The notes under the pieces: generated by a model
Told to the model about the DNA's origin: nothing
Databases searched by the model: none
Seen by the model: only the letters and a program-made list of their open reading frames with translations
Made by a program: the position numbers and the translations under genes
DNA from: Allomyces macrogynus ATCC 38327
Lineage: Eukaryota > Blastocladiomycota > Blastocladiomycetes > Blastocladiales > Blastocladiaceae
Length of the DNA stretch: 64,000 nucleotides
Reading direction: 5' to 3'
Assembly (NCBI GenBank): GCA_000151295.1
Contig: GG745355.1
Location: 551,962 to 615,961, forward strand
Part shown: piece by piece, positions 10,145 to 21,553 of the stretch
How the letters are laid out: every line of letters begins with the position of its first letter
How positions within the stretch are numbered: the stretch's first letter is position 1

Positions 10145-11643
10145 ATGTACAGCACCAAGGGCCCCAAGGTCACGGTCCGCGACTACCAGGAGGGCGAGAT
10201 CAGCCTGATTCTCGAGGACACCGACCTGAGGTGCGCGTGCTGTCGCCGTTGCCATCTGGCTATCGCGAAAGCGGCGTGCTGACCCGCTGCTGTCGCTGCG
10301 CACCTTGCAGTATGGCCAACGCCATTCGTCGCGTCATGATTGCCGAGGTCCCGACCATGGGTCCGTGCTCGTTCTCCGTGACCATGGCGCTCCGGATGCG
10401 TCTGCGGAAAGTCACTCAACCCTTGCCGTCCTTCCTTGTTCTCGTCTCCAGCAATCGATCTCGTCGAAATTGAGTCCAACACATCGGTTCTCGTCGACGA
10501 GTTTCTCGCGCACCGGCTCGGCCTGATCCCGCTCTACTCGGAGCGCGCCAAGCACATGAAGTACACGCGCGTACGCGACCACCTTTCTGCCCTGCCCTGC
10601 ACTGCGGCGGCAGCTAACCCTGAGCTGCCATTCGTGTAGGACTGCGTCTGCGACTCGTACTGCGACGAGTGTTCCGTGACGCTGATGCTCAACAAGCGGT
10701 GCACGACCAACGAAACCATGGAAGTCACGAGCCGCGATTTGATGGTCGTCGGGCACGACCAGTCGATTCGGCCCGTGGAGTTTGGTACGGGCAATTGGAG
10801 GGGCATGGGATGGCTGCTCGCGAAAACAGCTGACTGACAATAACGGTCATGCGGCCACCGGCGTCCTTAGGCGACGATGGCATCCTGATTTGCAAGCTCG
10901 CACGAGGACAGGAACTGCGGCTGCGGTGCATTGCAAAAAAGGTACTTCGCCTCTCTCTCCATCCATCGCATCCCCTCCCACTCTCCTTCATACACACTCT
11001 CTCTGACCCGGTCCGATACGATCACCAGGGCACCGGCAAGGAACATGCCAAGTGGATCCCCGTCGCCGCCGCGCCCTTTGAATACGACCCGCACAACAAG
11101 CTGCGTCACACGTCGCTGTGGGTCGAAGAAAATGCGGCCACCGAATGGCCCAAGTCGAAGAACGCCGACCTCGAAGAAGTGCCGCGCGAGGGCGAGCGTA
11201 CGCGCCATGTCCCCTTCCCCCACCCCGTCTCTCCTCCCCACTAACCGTGCGTTGATCTAGCCTTCGACTACACCGCCGAACCGACCCGCTTTTACATGGG
11301 CATCGAGGCCGTCGGGTCCATGCCCGCTGACATGATCTTCACCGACGCGCTCGGCGTGCTCAACGCCAAACTCGCCGGACTGCTCGTGGAACTCAACCGC
11401 GCCGACGATATGGGCGCTGGCGCGCCCGTCGCTGCTGCGGCCGGGCCCATCGGCGGGTACACGGGCGGGTACGACGGCGGGTACGCCGCGCCCGCGGCGA
11501 ACGGCAGCCAGTGGACGGCGCGCACGCCCGCGGTCCAGTCCGGGACCGGCGCGGGGCAGTGGCAGTCGTCGGCGTGGTCCGGGTCGCAGAGTTCCGGCGA
11601 TCAGTGGGGGGCGAGTCGGATGAGTGGGCCACAGTGGGGGTGA
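10145..11643 (+). CDS. RPB3: RNA polymerase II subunit RPB3
   Basis: Seven exons keep one frame: 10145-10230, 10311-10360, 10452-10570, 10640-10784, 10871-10941, 11029-11197, 11261-11643; 340 residues. Rpb3 pairs with Rpb11 to form the alpha-like platform on which Pol II assembles. Diagnostic sequence: [20 protein letters not shown] (alpha motif), then [11 protein letters not shown], then the zinc loop [10 protein letters not shown]. The cysteines fall at C87, C89, C93 and C96, aligning with yeast C86, C88, C92 and C95. The C-terminal 70 residues are an extra Gly/Ser/Gln/Trp-rich tail beginning with GGY repeats, not part of the core fold. All six introns are GT-AG; the exon starting at 10311 is only 50 nt. 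Confidence 0.95.
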
Positions 11644-12148
11644 GCTGGGACGGGAGTAGGAATAGGATTGGATTGGTATTTACTTCAATCTCACCAGAGT
11701 ACTACGAGCACGGCGCTGGGCATTGTCGAGAGCAGAGATCAGGGCACACGACCGCAAGTCGCGGCACACCGAGGACAGCACGGCGTGACGACATCGAGTG
11801 GCATCTTGCATCACCGAGCGACAGAGGTGACAACCAGAAACATGGAGCACGAGCAGCAGCGCAATTGTACGATCGCGGTGCGAGCGGCTTCTGACTGGAA
11901 CCGAAACGGCGCCGCGGCCAACAACCAGATGAACGTAACGAAAACAATGAATTCAAGACGGGTATGCTAATCCAGAATCAAAGGCAACATGAAAAGCGAT
12001 GGTGGGCTAGACCCGCTGGCGGTACGGCCGCGCGAGGAAAAATTCTAGCTACAGAACAATCCAAACCTCTCCACTTCTCCCACCTCACTCATCCCAACCT
12101 CTCCTCTTCTCCCACCTCACTCATTCCAACCCCTCTCTCGCGCCGAGC
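11644..12148. other. Convergent intergenic region
   Basis: Between the RPB3 stop and the stop of the next minus-strand gene. Contains a short direct repeat (next entry) and no gene. Confidence 0.6.
12062..12136. repeat. Two-copy ~36-bp direct repeat
   Basis: Two adjacent copies of a pyrimidine-rich unit containing CTTCTCCCACCTCACTCAT, just downstream of the minus-strand stop at 12149. Confidence 0.85.
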
Positions 12149-14142
12149 TTAGAAGAACCAGAACCGCGACGCCGCCGCGGGCGTCGGGATCGTCGCCGCG
12201 AGCCCCGGCGCGACCCGGGCGCTCTCCTCTTCGGCCACATCCGGTTCCGCATCCGCATCCGCCGCCCCCGGAACGACATGCGGAGCCGCGACCGCTGCCG
12301 CAGGGACGACATGCGGCGCCACCGGCGACGTTGTGACGATCCGCGAAGCCGCCGCCGCGGCCGGGACGACACGCGGAGCCGCGGCCGGGGCGACACGCTG
12401 AACCGGCGCTGCCTGCGCGACACGAGCCGCCGCCGCCGTCGGTGCGCCCACCGCCGCAGCACCCGCCGCCGCGGCGCGTGCGGGCGCGTCAAACTCGAAC
12501 ACGAACCGGCCATTGGCGTTGACACACCGTGTGCCCGGCGGGACAGCGAACTCGACCCACTGGTCGTACACGCACTGGCGCCACCGGTAGGGCGACGAGG
12601 GGGCGCACTCGATCGCGCCAAGCGAGAAGACGTTGCAGACCGAGTTGGGCGCGGTCGGGACGGGCGGCGCAATGATCGTGGTCGACGTGGGCGACGACGA
12701 GACGGGTCGAGTCGTGCGTGGCGGTCGAGTCGAACGTGGCAGTGAACGTCTCGGTCTCGGTCTCGGTCTCGTCAGCATCAGCGGTCGTCGTCGACTCGGC
12801 GGGCGCGGCCTCGGTCGTCCGTCGTCGACTCGGCGGGCGCGGCCTCGGGTCGTCGTCGTCGANNNNNNNNNNNNNNNNNNNNNNNNNNNNNNNNNNNNNN
12901 NNNNNNNNNNNNNNNNNNNNNNNNNNNNNNNNNNNNNNNNNNNNNNNNNNNNNNNNNNNNNNTTAGCCTTCAAAATGCGCGTCACCTGACAGTCGCCGTC
13001 GTGGTGGTCGTGGTCGTGGTCCCTCCGCCGGGCGTCGAATCGCCCGGGACCGTGTTATCCCCCCTTGACCCCACCGCCGGCTTGAATCGCGCGCAGCGCC
13101 GTCTGAATGTAGTTGTACCGCTGGTTGGCACCGGCATCAAAACCGAGCCCGAACAGGCACGAGTTCGTCTGGTCAAGGACGGCGCGGTTCGCGCCCGTCG
13201 TCAAGTCGGCAGCCGGATCAAGCTGGTCGGCCCAGGTCGCCATACCCGTGCACCGGCGGCCCATGATCTCAGCGGCGCCCTTGGCAAACCACCACGCCGC
13301 CATGCGGTACATGATTTTCGGGTCGAGCATCATGGCCAGGTTCGCGGCGTGGTCGGTCGCGGAGAAGGGCAGTTTGAGCCCGGCAAACGCGTACGGCCAG
13401 TTGGCGGGGATCTATCAGGAGAAGGAGTGTGGGTCAGGATCGTGAAAAGCGACCGAGCGACGCGCGGAAGTGGGTGGAGAGAATACGGCGTACCATGTGG
13501 ATCGCGCCGGCACCGCCATCGGCAGGCTATGTCGAGGAAAAACGATTTCGTCAGCACCCGCCCAACATGCACGACGCGGCACGAACCCCCGGAACGCACC
13601 TGCTGGAACACCGTGAGCCGTGCCGTCTCGTGCGCGATATGGCCCCTGTTTGGTCGAATAAAACGGTCAAAAACGCGACTCGGCACAGACACACGCGACC
13701 CCCTCGAGAAAGAGAAAGAGAAAAAAGAAGAAACGAACAAGAGCGTGGCAAGCCGCGCATCCGTGCACATCCCTTGCTCGCCGGCCGCGCCGGCAATCAT
13801 CGGGAAATGATCTTCGTTGGCATCAAACACGCTCGTGAACGCCGACAGCGGCGCGATACACGAGCCCGAATCGTCTGGGATCGTGGGCGCCGCTGGGCCC
13901 GCAACCGTCGCGTTGACGGCGGTCATGCCCGTGGCCATGCGCTCGGCCTGGTCGAGAATCGCCGGCAGGTAGCCCGACGAGTAGATGGCGGGCCGCGCGC
14001 CAACGGGTGGCGCCGCGACGAGCACATCGTGTTGCGCGGCGGAGGCCGCATGCGACGCGGAATTGACCGAGGCGGCGTGCGCGAACGGCGCGGTGGCGGC
14101 CGCGACGACGAGAAGGGCGTGCAGCACGCGGACGAGCGGCAT
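12149..14142 (-). CDS. Secreted lysozyme-superfamily-like hydrolase with chitin-binding motif (gapped)
   Basis: Exon 14142-13769 (signal peptide LLVVAAATAPFAHA), then 13645-13600, 13526-13494, and 13411 to about 13000. A 100-N gap follows at 12863-12962, and the last exon is about 12862-12149. The spliced core has GHIAHET, GAGAIHM, IPANWPYAF, and DPK..YRMAAWWFAKGA. This pattern resembles GH19/GH46-type lysozyme-like enzymes, where the Glu after His is catalytic. A Thr linker follows, then C.VFSLGAIECA..SPYRWRQCVYDQWV, like a CBM19 chitin-binding module, then an Ala/Pro/Val-rich tail. Likely substrate is chitin or wall glycan; the family is not certain. The frame breaks at a 6-G run (13059-13064): with one G fewer the Thr linker reads on, so a base-call error is likely. 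Confidence 0.6.
12863..12962. other. Assembly gap (100 N)
   Basis: Exactly 100 N, the conventional unknown-size gap. It lies in the Thr/Pro-type linker of the hydrolase gene. The left flank carries two copies of a GC-rich unit (coding EAAPAESTT), so the gap probably hides more repeats. Confidence 0.95.
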
Positions 14143-15087
14143 CGTGGGGACTTGGACGGTGCGCGAGGGAAAGGTTGCAGCGCGTTGCGAGAAATCGTGG
14201 AAGTGAAGAGTGGAGAGCGTCGCGACGCCGCCAATGGGGGCCAGAGCAATGAGGGTCCCGAGCGGCGCGGGACGCGCGGCCGTATTTAATCAGACCGGCG
14301 TTAACGCCGCGAGCCGTGATGCCGTGGCCGAGCGTCGTCGTGTAACCTTCCGTATACAACGAACACCGCGCGCGCGTGCGCGTCGTGGACGTCGAAATGG
14401 AGTCGTGCACGCTCGACAGCGTCCGGGTCGCCATGGGCGCCGCAGCAGCCGAGAAATCGATCGGGACACATTGCCGCGAGGCGAGAGCAATGGATACAGG
14501 CATGGGCCGTTTAACTGGAGCCTCCCTTTGCTCCAGCAGTGTGGCCCGACCCATTCTTCACGATCAATAGGGATCAATGTCGGTCCTGGAAGTAAATGAA
14601 GCTGGACAGGCGTGGAATTGGCGCTTTGAGTATGTCGTCGCCAGCCAGATCACCAAAGGGAACCATGACTGTCGCATCCATGGCTGCGGCGCAGTGACGG
14701 CGGCTGGTTAGGACATTACCGTGAGCACATTGCAGGCAGTCTCGATCGTCGGTCGCGGTTCATGGCCGTCGCGACGGCCACGATGGCCAGATTTTGCCAG
14801 CCATTGGCCAGTCAGACATCGCGATGATTTGCACGCGATTGGTGTGACTTGCGCGTGACGCAGCCCAGTCACCGCGAGACGGCTGCGAGACGCCCGCCGC
14901 ACCTTTACCCGCTCTGCTCTTCTCCAGTCGCTTGTCGCCCACGCCGGCGCGCTCGCCGACTTCGTGCCCGCCAGCTTCTCGCTCAAAAGCTGTCCACTGC
15001 CCGCAACGAGCTGCTCCATACGCTCCCTCTTGTGCACCGACCCCGTCGACTACGCTGCAAGTGTCTCCAGACCCAGCTGTACCCACA
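14143..15087. other. Divergent promoter region
   Basis: Between the chitin-type hydrolase (-) and the M28 peptidase (+). No gene seen. Confidence 0.5.
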
Positions 15088-17131
15088 ATGACCAAGCAGC
15101 GCTCCGCCAACATGACGCGCTACCTCGCCCTTTTGCTCGTCGCGCTCATCGCGATCGGCGCCGTGAATGTTGTTGCCAGTCCGACGCACGCGCACGCACG
15201 CAAGCATCAACAGCACCATGCTGACGGCGTACAGGCTGTGATGGCTGGCCACGAGTCGGCGCGCTGGGCGCAGCACCGCCGCGTGTCGTCCGCGACCACG
15301 ATTCGCCACGCTGTTCAGACTCTTTTTGGGCCTGGAACGCGCAACGCGACCGACAAGCTTGCGTGGGACCGGCTGGCCGAGTTGACAGGTCGGTGTTTCC
15401 TGCTCGTGCTGTGAAGTGATGTTTGGTCAAGACACTCATTTGTGAAGTGCGTTTTGAATAGACACGTACGGCCCGCGTCCTGGCGGCTCTCAGGGTGCGC
15501 ATTCCTCGAATTTCCTGTTCTCTCGGCCATTCATCGGTTTCTGACGCTGTCGGTCGCTGATCTCGCGCTGCAGGGCTCGAGAAGTCGATCGACTGGATGG
15601 TCGAGCTGGCCAAGAAGGACGGGTTTGACGTCTACACCGAGGAGGTGCATTTCCAGTGCTTTGGCCTCGTTCCAGTCGATGATAGGCGCTCACCGCTCCT
15701 TTCTCCACCTCAGGTCCCCATCAAGTACTGGCGCCGCGGCGTCGAATCGGCCACGCTCATCACCGACACCTGGACCACCCCGCTGCACATGGATGGCCTT
15801 GGGTGCGTCGCATCCGCGACCCCCATCTCGCAAACGACCATGAACTGACCGTTCTCCTCCAGCTTCTCTGCCCCGACCCCCAAGGACGGCATCGAGGCCG
15901 AAGTCTTTGTCGCCAACGGGTTCGACGACCTCGACCACGCTGGTGCCGCCGGCCAGTTGAAGGGCAAGATCGTGCTGCTTAACTACGAGTGGACTAAGTA
16001 CAGTGACGGCGTCAAGTACCGCACGACCGGTGCGAAGCGCGCCGAAAAATGGGGTGCCGTCGCGTACCTCGTTCGGTCGGTGACGCCGTTCTCGATGCGC
16101 ACACCTCATACGGGGAATTCGCAAACCGCCGGGTACGTTTTCTTCTCGTCTGCGATCGCACTCGGTTTTGCGCCTGACAATGGTGATTTGCGCAGGATCC
16201 CCGCGGCCGCGCTCGCCGTCGAAGACGCCAACATTCTCGCGCGCATCTTTGCGCGCGACCACGTTGCTGCGCCGCGCGTGCGGCTCGTCATGCAGTCGGA
16301 GACGGGCGTGTCGATGTCGCGCAACACGGTCGTCGAGATGCGCGGCACCGAGCGACCCAACGACGTGGTGCTTGTCGGCGGGCACATTGATTCGTGGGAT
16401 AAGGGCGTTGGCGCGCAGGACGACGGCACCGGGTTCATGGCCGCGTACCACGGTACATACGGTTTCATTCCGACGACTTCCATGGCGAGAGCCGAACTGA
16501 CCCATTCGATGCGTAGCTCTCTACCTCCTCAAGCACCGCGTGCAAGTGCAGCCCGCGCACACCCTGCGCGCGGTCCTCTTCACCGCTGAAGAAACGGGTG
16601 TGCAGGGCGGCGACGCCTACTACGCCGCGCACGTGAACGACGAGGCCAAGATCCGCGTCGCGCTCGAGGTTGACGAGGGCGTGCTGACCCCGCGCGGTCT
16701 CGTCCTGGATGGGACCAAGCTCGACGACGCGGCGTGGGACATGTACCAGGGAATCAGCGCAATGCTCAAGGAGGTGGGCGTGCGCGGGTGGCGCGTGGAG
16801 CGCGGGTATGCCGGCGCCGATGTGGCCAAGTGGTGCAAGCACGCCGTATGCGGCGAGTGGTGCGTACCTGAGTTTGCAGACAGACCAGAGCGCGGAATGC
16901 TCACCTTTTTGCTGCGCGAACTGTAGGGTGAACGACACGGGCGACTACTACTTCCGCTACCATCACACCCCAGCCGATGTACGCGTGACGATTGTTTCGA
17001 GCCGCGGCCAAGCACGTCTGACGCTCCGCTTCTCTCTCCACTAGATGATGGAGGCGGTCGACCCCGTGGACCTCGAGGACGTGGCCTCGACGCTCGCCAT
17101 CTACGCGCTCGCCCTCCCGCACGCCGAGTAA
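15088..17131 (+). CDS. M28 family metallo-carboxypeptidase (carboxypeptidase Q-like), secreted
   Basis: Eight exons: 15088-15388, 15574-15644, 15714-15802, 15863-16132, 16196-16452, 16517-16859, 16927-16978, 17045-17131; 489 residues in frame, close to the length of human CPQ. A hydrophobic signal segment (YLALLLVALIAIGAVNVVAS) starts near residue 10. A PA-type insert (GKIVLLNYEW...SVTPFSMRTPHTG) is followed by the dinuclear zinc site: His and Asp in GGHIDSWD, Asp in AQDDGTG, the catalytic Glu pair in FTAEETG, Asp in EVDEG, and the final His in YYFRYHHTPAD. The family removes residues from peptides and dipeptides in the vacuole/lysosome or outside the cell. I placed the exon 6 donor at GTGCGT (16860), because GTATGC 14 nt earlier would break the frame. 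Confidence 0.92.
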
Positions 17132-17275
17132 CTAGACCCCGATCGACGCACGCGGATCGCATCGTTGCAACCCGCTTCCATTCATTTTTGACTGATGTCC
17201 ACACCATTGCAACCAATATAGCGCGTCGATCTCATGTCTCTATTGTTCACCAGTCCCTCCCTTCCGTCACTCCAG

Positions 17276-18984
17276 TCACCCTCCACCCGCCACCGACGCC
17301 GCGACACTCTGCTTCCGGCTCGCCCCCCTCGCAAACCCCCCACCCTCGGCCGGCGACGACGCCGGCGTCGTTACGCGCGACACGCGTCCTCCCGCACCCG
17401 GTGGATCACTATACTCGACGATGCGCACGCCCGGCCCCTGCTGCGCGAACCGCGTGCGTTGCCGGTCCTTGTCCTCGCGCATAAACTGCTCGGCCTTGGC
17501 GGCAATCTGCGCGAGGTCGAGCACGCGGTCCTGGATCGCCGCGAGTTTTTCGGCGAATTGCGATGACGCGTCAGAGAGCACCGTCTGGCCCTGCCGCGTG
17601 CCGAGCCGCGAGTAGATGTTGTTGATGGCGAGTTTGGTCTCGGAGAGGTTGCGCATCTAAACAGGGTCCATCGCGGGTCAGTTCCCAAGGTCGGTCCCGG
17701 GAGACCAAACGCAACGTACCCTGGCCTTCCCTGATAATACGCTCTCCGCGACCATATTTTCGACCCGTGCCGACTCGGCCTTCGCTTTATCCAGCCGTTT
17801 CTGCAGCGCGCCGAGCTGCGAATTGTAGACGAGAATGCGGTCGTTCTTTTGCTTGATCAGGTCATTGAGCCGGTTCGTCTCGGCCTCGATCTCGTCCAAC
17901 CGCTGCTGCAAGGTCTCTTGCAGGTCGTGGTTGGTTTCGCTCAGCGTGTGGTACCGCGTGAGCACGTCGTTGATGTGCGGTTCCTGCACGTCGAGGTAGT
18001 CGGACGGCAGCGACGAGATGACCCATTGCAGGTATTGCTCGTGCGGGCGGTGCATGGCTATGGGGAGGAGAAAGGGGGTGAGTGAGTGGGTTGCGTCGGC
18101 GAGGGAGAGCGGGCGGAGAAACAGCGGACAGATCATGTGCTTGACGCGCTCCGACTTGGCCTGTTCCTGTCGCAACTGGTCTTGCAGCAAAAACAGTTCT
18201 TGCTCCTACATCCACGTTCCATTCCGTGAGCTCGCTCTCGCCGCCATTCTCCACCCCCATCCACACCTATCGCCGTACCTTCTGCTCGCGCGACTTGCGT
18301 TCTGACAAGGCCTTGGCCAATGCGCGCTGCCGCTTGGCGTCATTCTCGCGCAAAAACTTTTCAAATTTCTGCACGCGGTCGCGCAACTGCTTTTGCTTGG
18401 CCTTCAACTCCTCGTGCTTTTCGCGGCACTCGTCCATGCGCTTGGAAAACTCGGCGCGTTTCTTTTCGAGCAGCGACTGCACGTGCTTGAGTTCCTTGCG
18501 CCGCCGGATCAGGAGCGTCGATTGCAGGTCGGTCGCGGGTACACCTGTACGCGACGCGGTGCCGGGACCGAGGAACGAGTTGACGGAGAATTCGAGGCTA
18601 GCGTGCATGTTCCGCAATGAGCCACATGGTGGGGGATCAGGGGGTGTGCGAGGACGAGGCGTACAGCGCGCCGCCGTGCTGCGTCAAGAACACGCCGCTC
18701 GCGTCCATGTCGGCGAGCAAGTCCTCGGACGCACCGGGACCACCGTGGGCGGAATCTCGGTCGGCATCGCGCCCCTGGGATAGGATACGGGACGCGCGCG
18801 GCCGCGGTGGGATGGTGTTCGTGTCGGGGACGGAAACAGCGGGGCCAGCCGGGTTGGGGACGACGAGGTGCGCTCGTGACGAGGATGACGACGTGGGGTT
18901 GCTGCTGCTGGTGCTGGGGCCGCGTAATGGTGCGGCTGGACCGTTGCGGCTGCCGCCAGTGGGCGGGTGGAGGTGTTGGGACAT
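17276..18984 (-). CDS. DUF4200 coiled-coil protein (CCDC42/CFAP73-like, flagellar)
   Basis: Five exons: 18984-18665, 18597-18279, 18205-18130, 18057-17720, 17656-17276; 477 residues in one frame. After a Ser/Pro-rich N-terminus comes LEFSVNSFLG, then the DUF4200 coiled coil (about residues 125-225): IRRRKELKHVQSLLEKKR, KFLRENDAKRQRALAKA. A second coiled segment includes YLQWVISSLPSDYLDVQEPH. In animals and Chlamydomonas, CCDC42 and CFAP73/MIA2 proteins serve axonemal and inner-arm (MIA complex) functions, so this gene implies a flagellated stage. Which paralogue it is cannot be told by eye. An ATG at 18617 lies inside intron 1, so I prefer the 18984 start, which puts the ADMDASGVFLT segment before the coil. 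Confidence 0.82.
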
Positions 18985-19333
18985 GGCGACGCGGGATGGC
19001 GTGGGACGGGTCGGTAGCTGGAGGCTCGCAGATCGGTGTGCGCCAAGTCGCGGGTTGAAGGGGTCGCTGAAGGGTAAGGAATGGCGGGACGCAGCAACGG
19101 GTCAACAGCAACGGCAGCAGTGTGGAAAATCAAATGTTGACAAGCACATGACCGCGGTAGATGTTTGCTCTGTTCTGCGTAAGCTTGACGACCCAGCCGA
19201 CAAGTCTCATCTGACCGCGCTCAGATCAGCAAACATGGCTTCCAAACCAAAAATAAACGATGCGATGCGGGCTTGCGGATGGACGGGCGCGGACGTTACA
19301 CTGAGCAAATCTATTCTTGCCCATCCACTTAAT
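18985..19333. other. Upstream region of the coiled-coil gene
   Basis: No gene seen; presumed promoter. Confidence 0.5.
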
Positions 19334-20362
19334 CCAATCGGGGCGGGAAACGGCACGTCAGCAAAACATCGAGTAAGGGAACGACAGGCTCTTCGAGTTC
19401 GGCTGTGTTTGCGATGCCAATTGAGATCTGGTTCATAATGCACTCAAGCAGGTCACGGAAGTGGGTCTCCAAAAGACTGCGCTGCTCAACGTGTAGAAGA
19501 GTATGTGCCATGCCGGCCGCCGAAATGGCGGAATACATCGGGAGAGCACGCGCCCTCGCGCGCGTTGCGTTTGGTGGACGCTGAGCGAGGAGAAACCGCA
19601 GACAGGCCGTGTCCCCAGCATTCGCATCGCATCGTAGCAAGCCCACTCCCACACTGACACGTGTGACACAAGTGCTGGGCCCCTTCAGTATCTCCGTCTG
19701 CTGCCGTGAGCATGCACGTTAAAAGCAGGAGAACATGGGCCGAAAAGTTGTTGGTCCGAGTAAAATTGCGTAAGAGCTCACAATCGGCCAGATTGGGCGG
19801 CGTGTGGAGCCGTCCAGCTGATCTTAAGACAGTCTCCCACCATGGCGCCATGAGGGCGTTGCGCACGGTCTCGGCCAGAAAGGGAGAATGGTACTCGAGC
19901 CAAATAGCCAGGGCGTTGGCGCACGAAACGTCCACGAGCCGAAACAGGAGTCTTTCCATCAGCTCGCAAAGTTGCTTCATTTTGCCCCTGTGCCCAGCCT
20001 GCCGCCGAGAGTTGAGAAGCGAGCGCGACAGCGCTATCACAAACCGAATTGATGATCAAAGCAGTCAATGGCGGCACCACCAACGATAGTGCGGTTCGCG
20101 AATTGTCGCGCATAGTCTCGCGCAGCATGCCGACAAGACCAATATGCATGCACCAGTGCCAGGACTTGGGTCCAGCTGCACACGTCCGACGAGCAGCAGC
20201 ACGACCTGGTAGCGGCAGGACCGCATGGAGCGTCAACCCAAAAGAATGCATCTCCAATCGGTTCGGAGAAATTTGTGGCAGACAGCGCGTGACAATCCTT
20301 GGATCACTTGCATCAATCGCCATGCAGACCACATCCTTGAGAAGCCTATTTCGAACGGGCAT
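19334..20362 (-). pseudogene. Decayed ankyrin-repeat-like gene
   Basis: Coding-like pieces fall in at least three frames without convincing splice sites. They include VVPPLTALI.NSVCD, HSPFLAET with W and PP.LADCELL, LTAADGDTEG, and AGDTACLRFLLAQRP. The last is ankyrin-like in rhythm. The same succession of motifs occurs at 35990-37060 and partly at 29423-29660, so this is one family with broken members. Not expected to make a full protein. Confidence 0.5.
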
Positions 20363-21553
20363 TGAATAGCGTGGTGGAACGTCGAGTCGGCGGAGTTACG
20401 AAAGAACTGTGCGCGCATCGGCCAGCACATCAGCGTGATGGAAGCTCCTGCGCAGAAGTGCAGGTGCTGGGAGCTGGTGGAGGTCACGACATGCCGATTG
20501 AAGTCGTACAGCGTACTTGGCGTCGAAAAATGACAAGAGTACGGCCAAGACCGCGCCGGGGAAATGAGCGAGCTACATGATTGGTTCAATTTGCGGCCAT
20601 TAATTACGGGAGAGAATGTCAGCCGGAATGGCTGCGCTAAAGCAGCTGACAGAAAGGAACACCACAGGGTCAATGTTGGACGGGACTCACGTTGAATCGG
20701 ACCGGCGTCACGAGTGAGATCGAGCTTGAAGATCGCACATCAGAGATTCTCGACCTGATAATGGCGCTGAGTGAATCGAGGAGTAACGAGGGAGCTGTGA
20801 TTTGCGTGTAACGAGGGAGCTGTGATTTGCGCGCTCATCGTATTCTGGCGTTTGGATTTGTCCTCAAAGCCTGCCCACGTCTTGCGCTGTTGCAAATGAT
20901 GCCCTGTGCCAGTTTTCCAATCATGTCTATTGGAACGCATTGTCCGATTGCGTGGCGGTGGAGGATCGGTAGTTAACATTGTTTGGAATATATTGTTCTT
21001 TGCTTGGCTTTTCTGGTCGGAATGTAATATGGGCTGGTCTTCATCGCTGCTTCTAAATCAGGTTCTTACATGATGTGGAGCCTACAACTCTTCCATATCA
21101 GTGCTCCACATGCTCCACCTGGTCATCACACGACAGCAGCGTGCAAGCAGGCGAGCCTGCTTTCGGTCAAATTTCGTAGTGCTCTAGTCAGGCCGACTTC
21201 GCTGTGACCGCCCCACTTTCCGCTGGCGCAACACGTGCCGTGATCAACAATTGATGTGTTGTCCGGTTGACTATTTTCTCGCAGTCGCATCGACCATCGC
21301 CATGCAAAGTTGATGGTGAAGTGCAGTCTCGACGACGACCAGTGCGCGGTCATGCGCATCGCTGGCTGGTTGATCGTTCATGTTGACCGATCATTATTGA
21401 AACGAGGGCGTTCAACGATATTCGAAGGGGCCTGCATAGCCGACCTCAACACTGGGCCGGTTCTGCGCGAGCTCCAGCTGTAAATCAAAAGAAATTGGGA
21501 GCTGGATGCGTCACTCATGGACATGTCGAACAAACCCAAGTTGGCTCTGTATT
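20363..21553. other. Intergenic, no gene seen
   Basis: AT-richer DNA with a two-copy tandem repeat at 20782-20831 and no recognisable protein. Confidence 0.55.
20782..20831. repeat. Two-copy ~24-bp tandem repeat
   Basis: The unit GTAACGAGGGAGCTGTGATT plus TGCG is present twice back to back. Confidence 0.85.
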
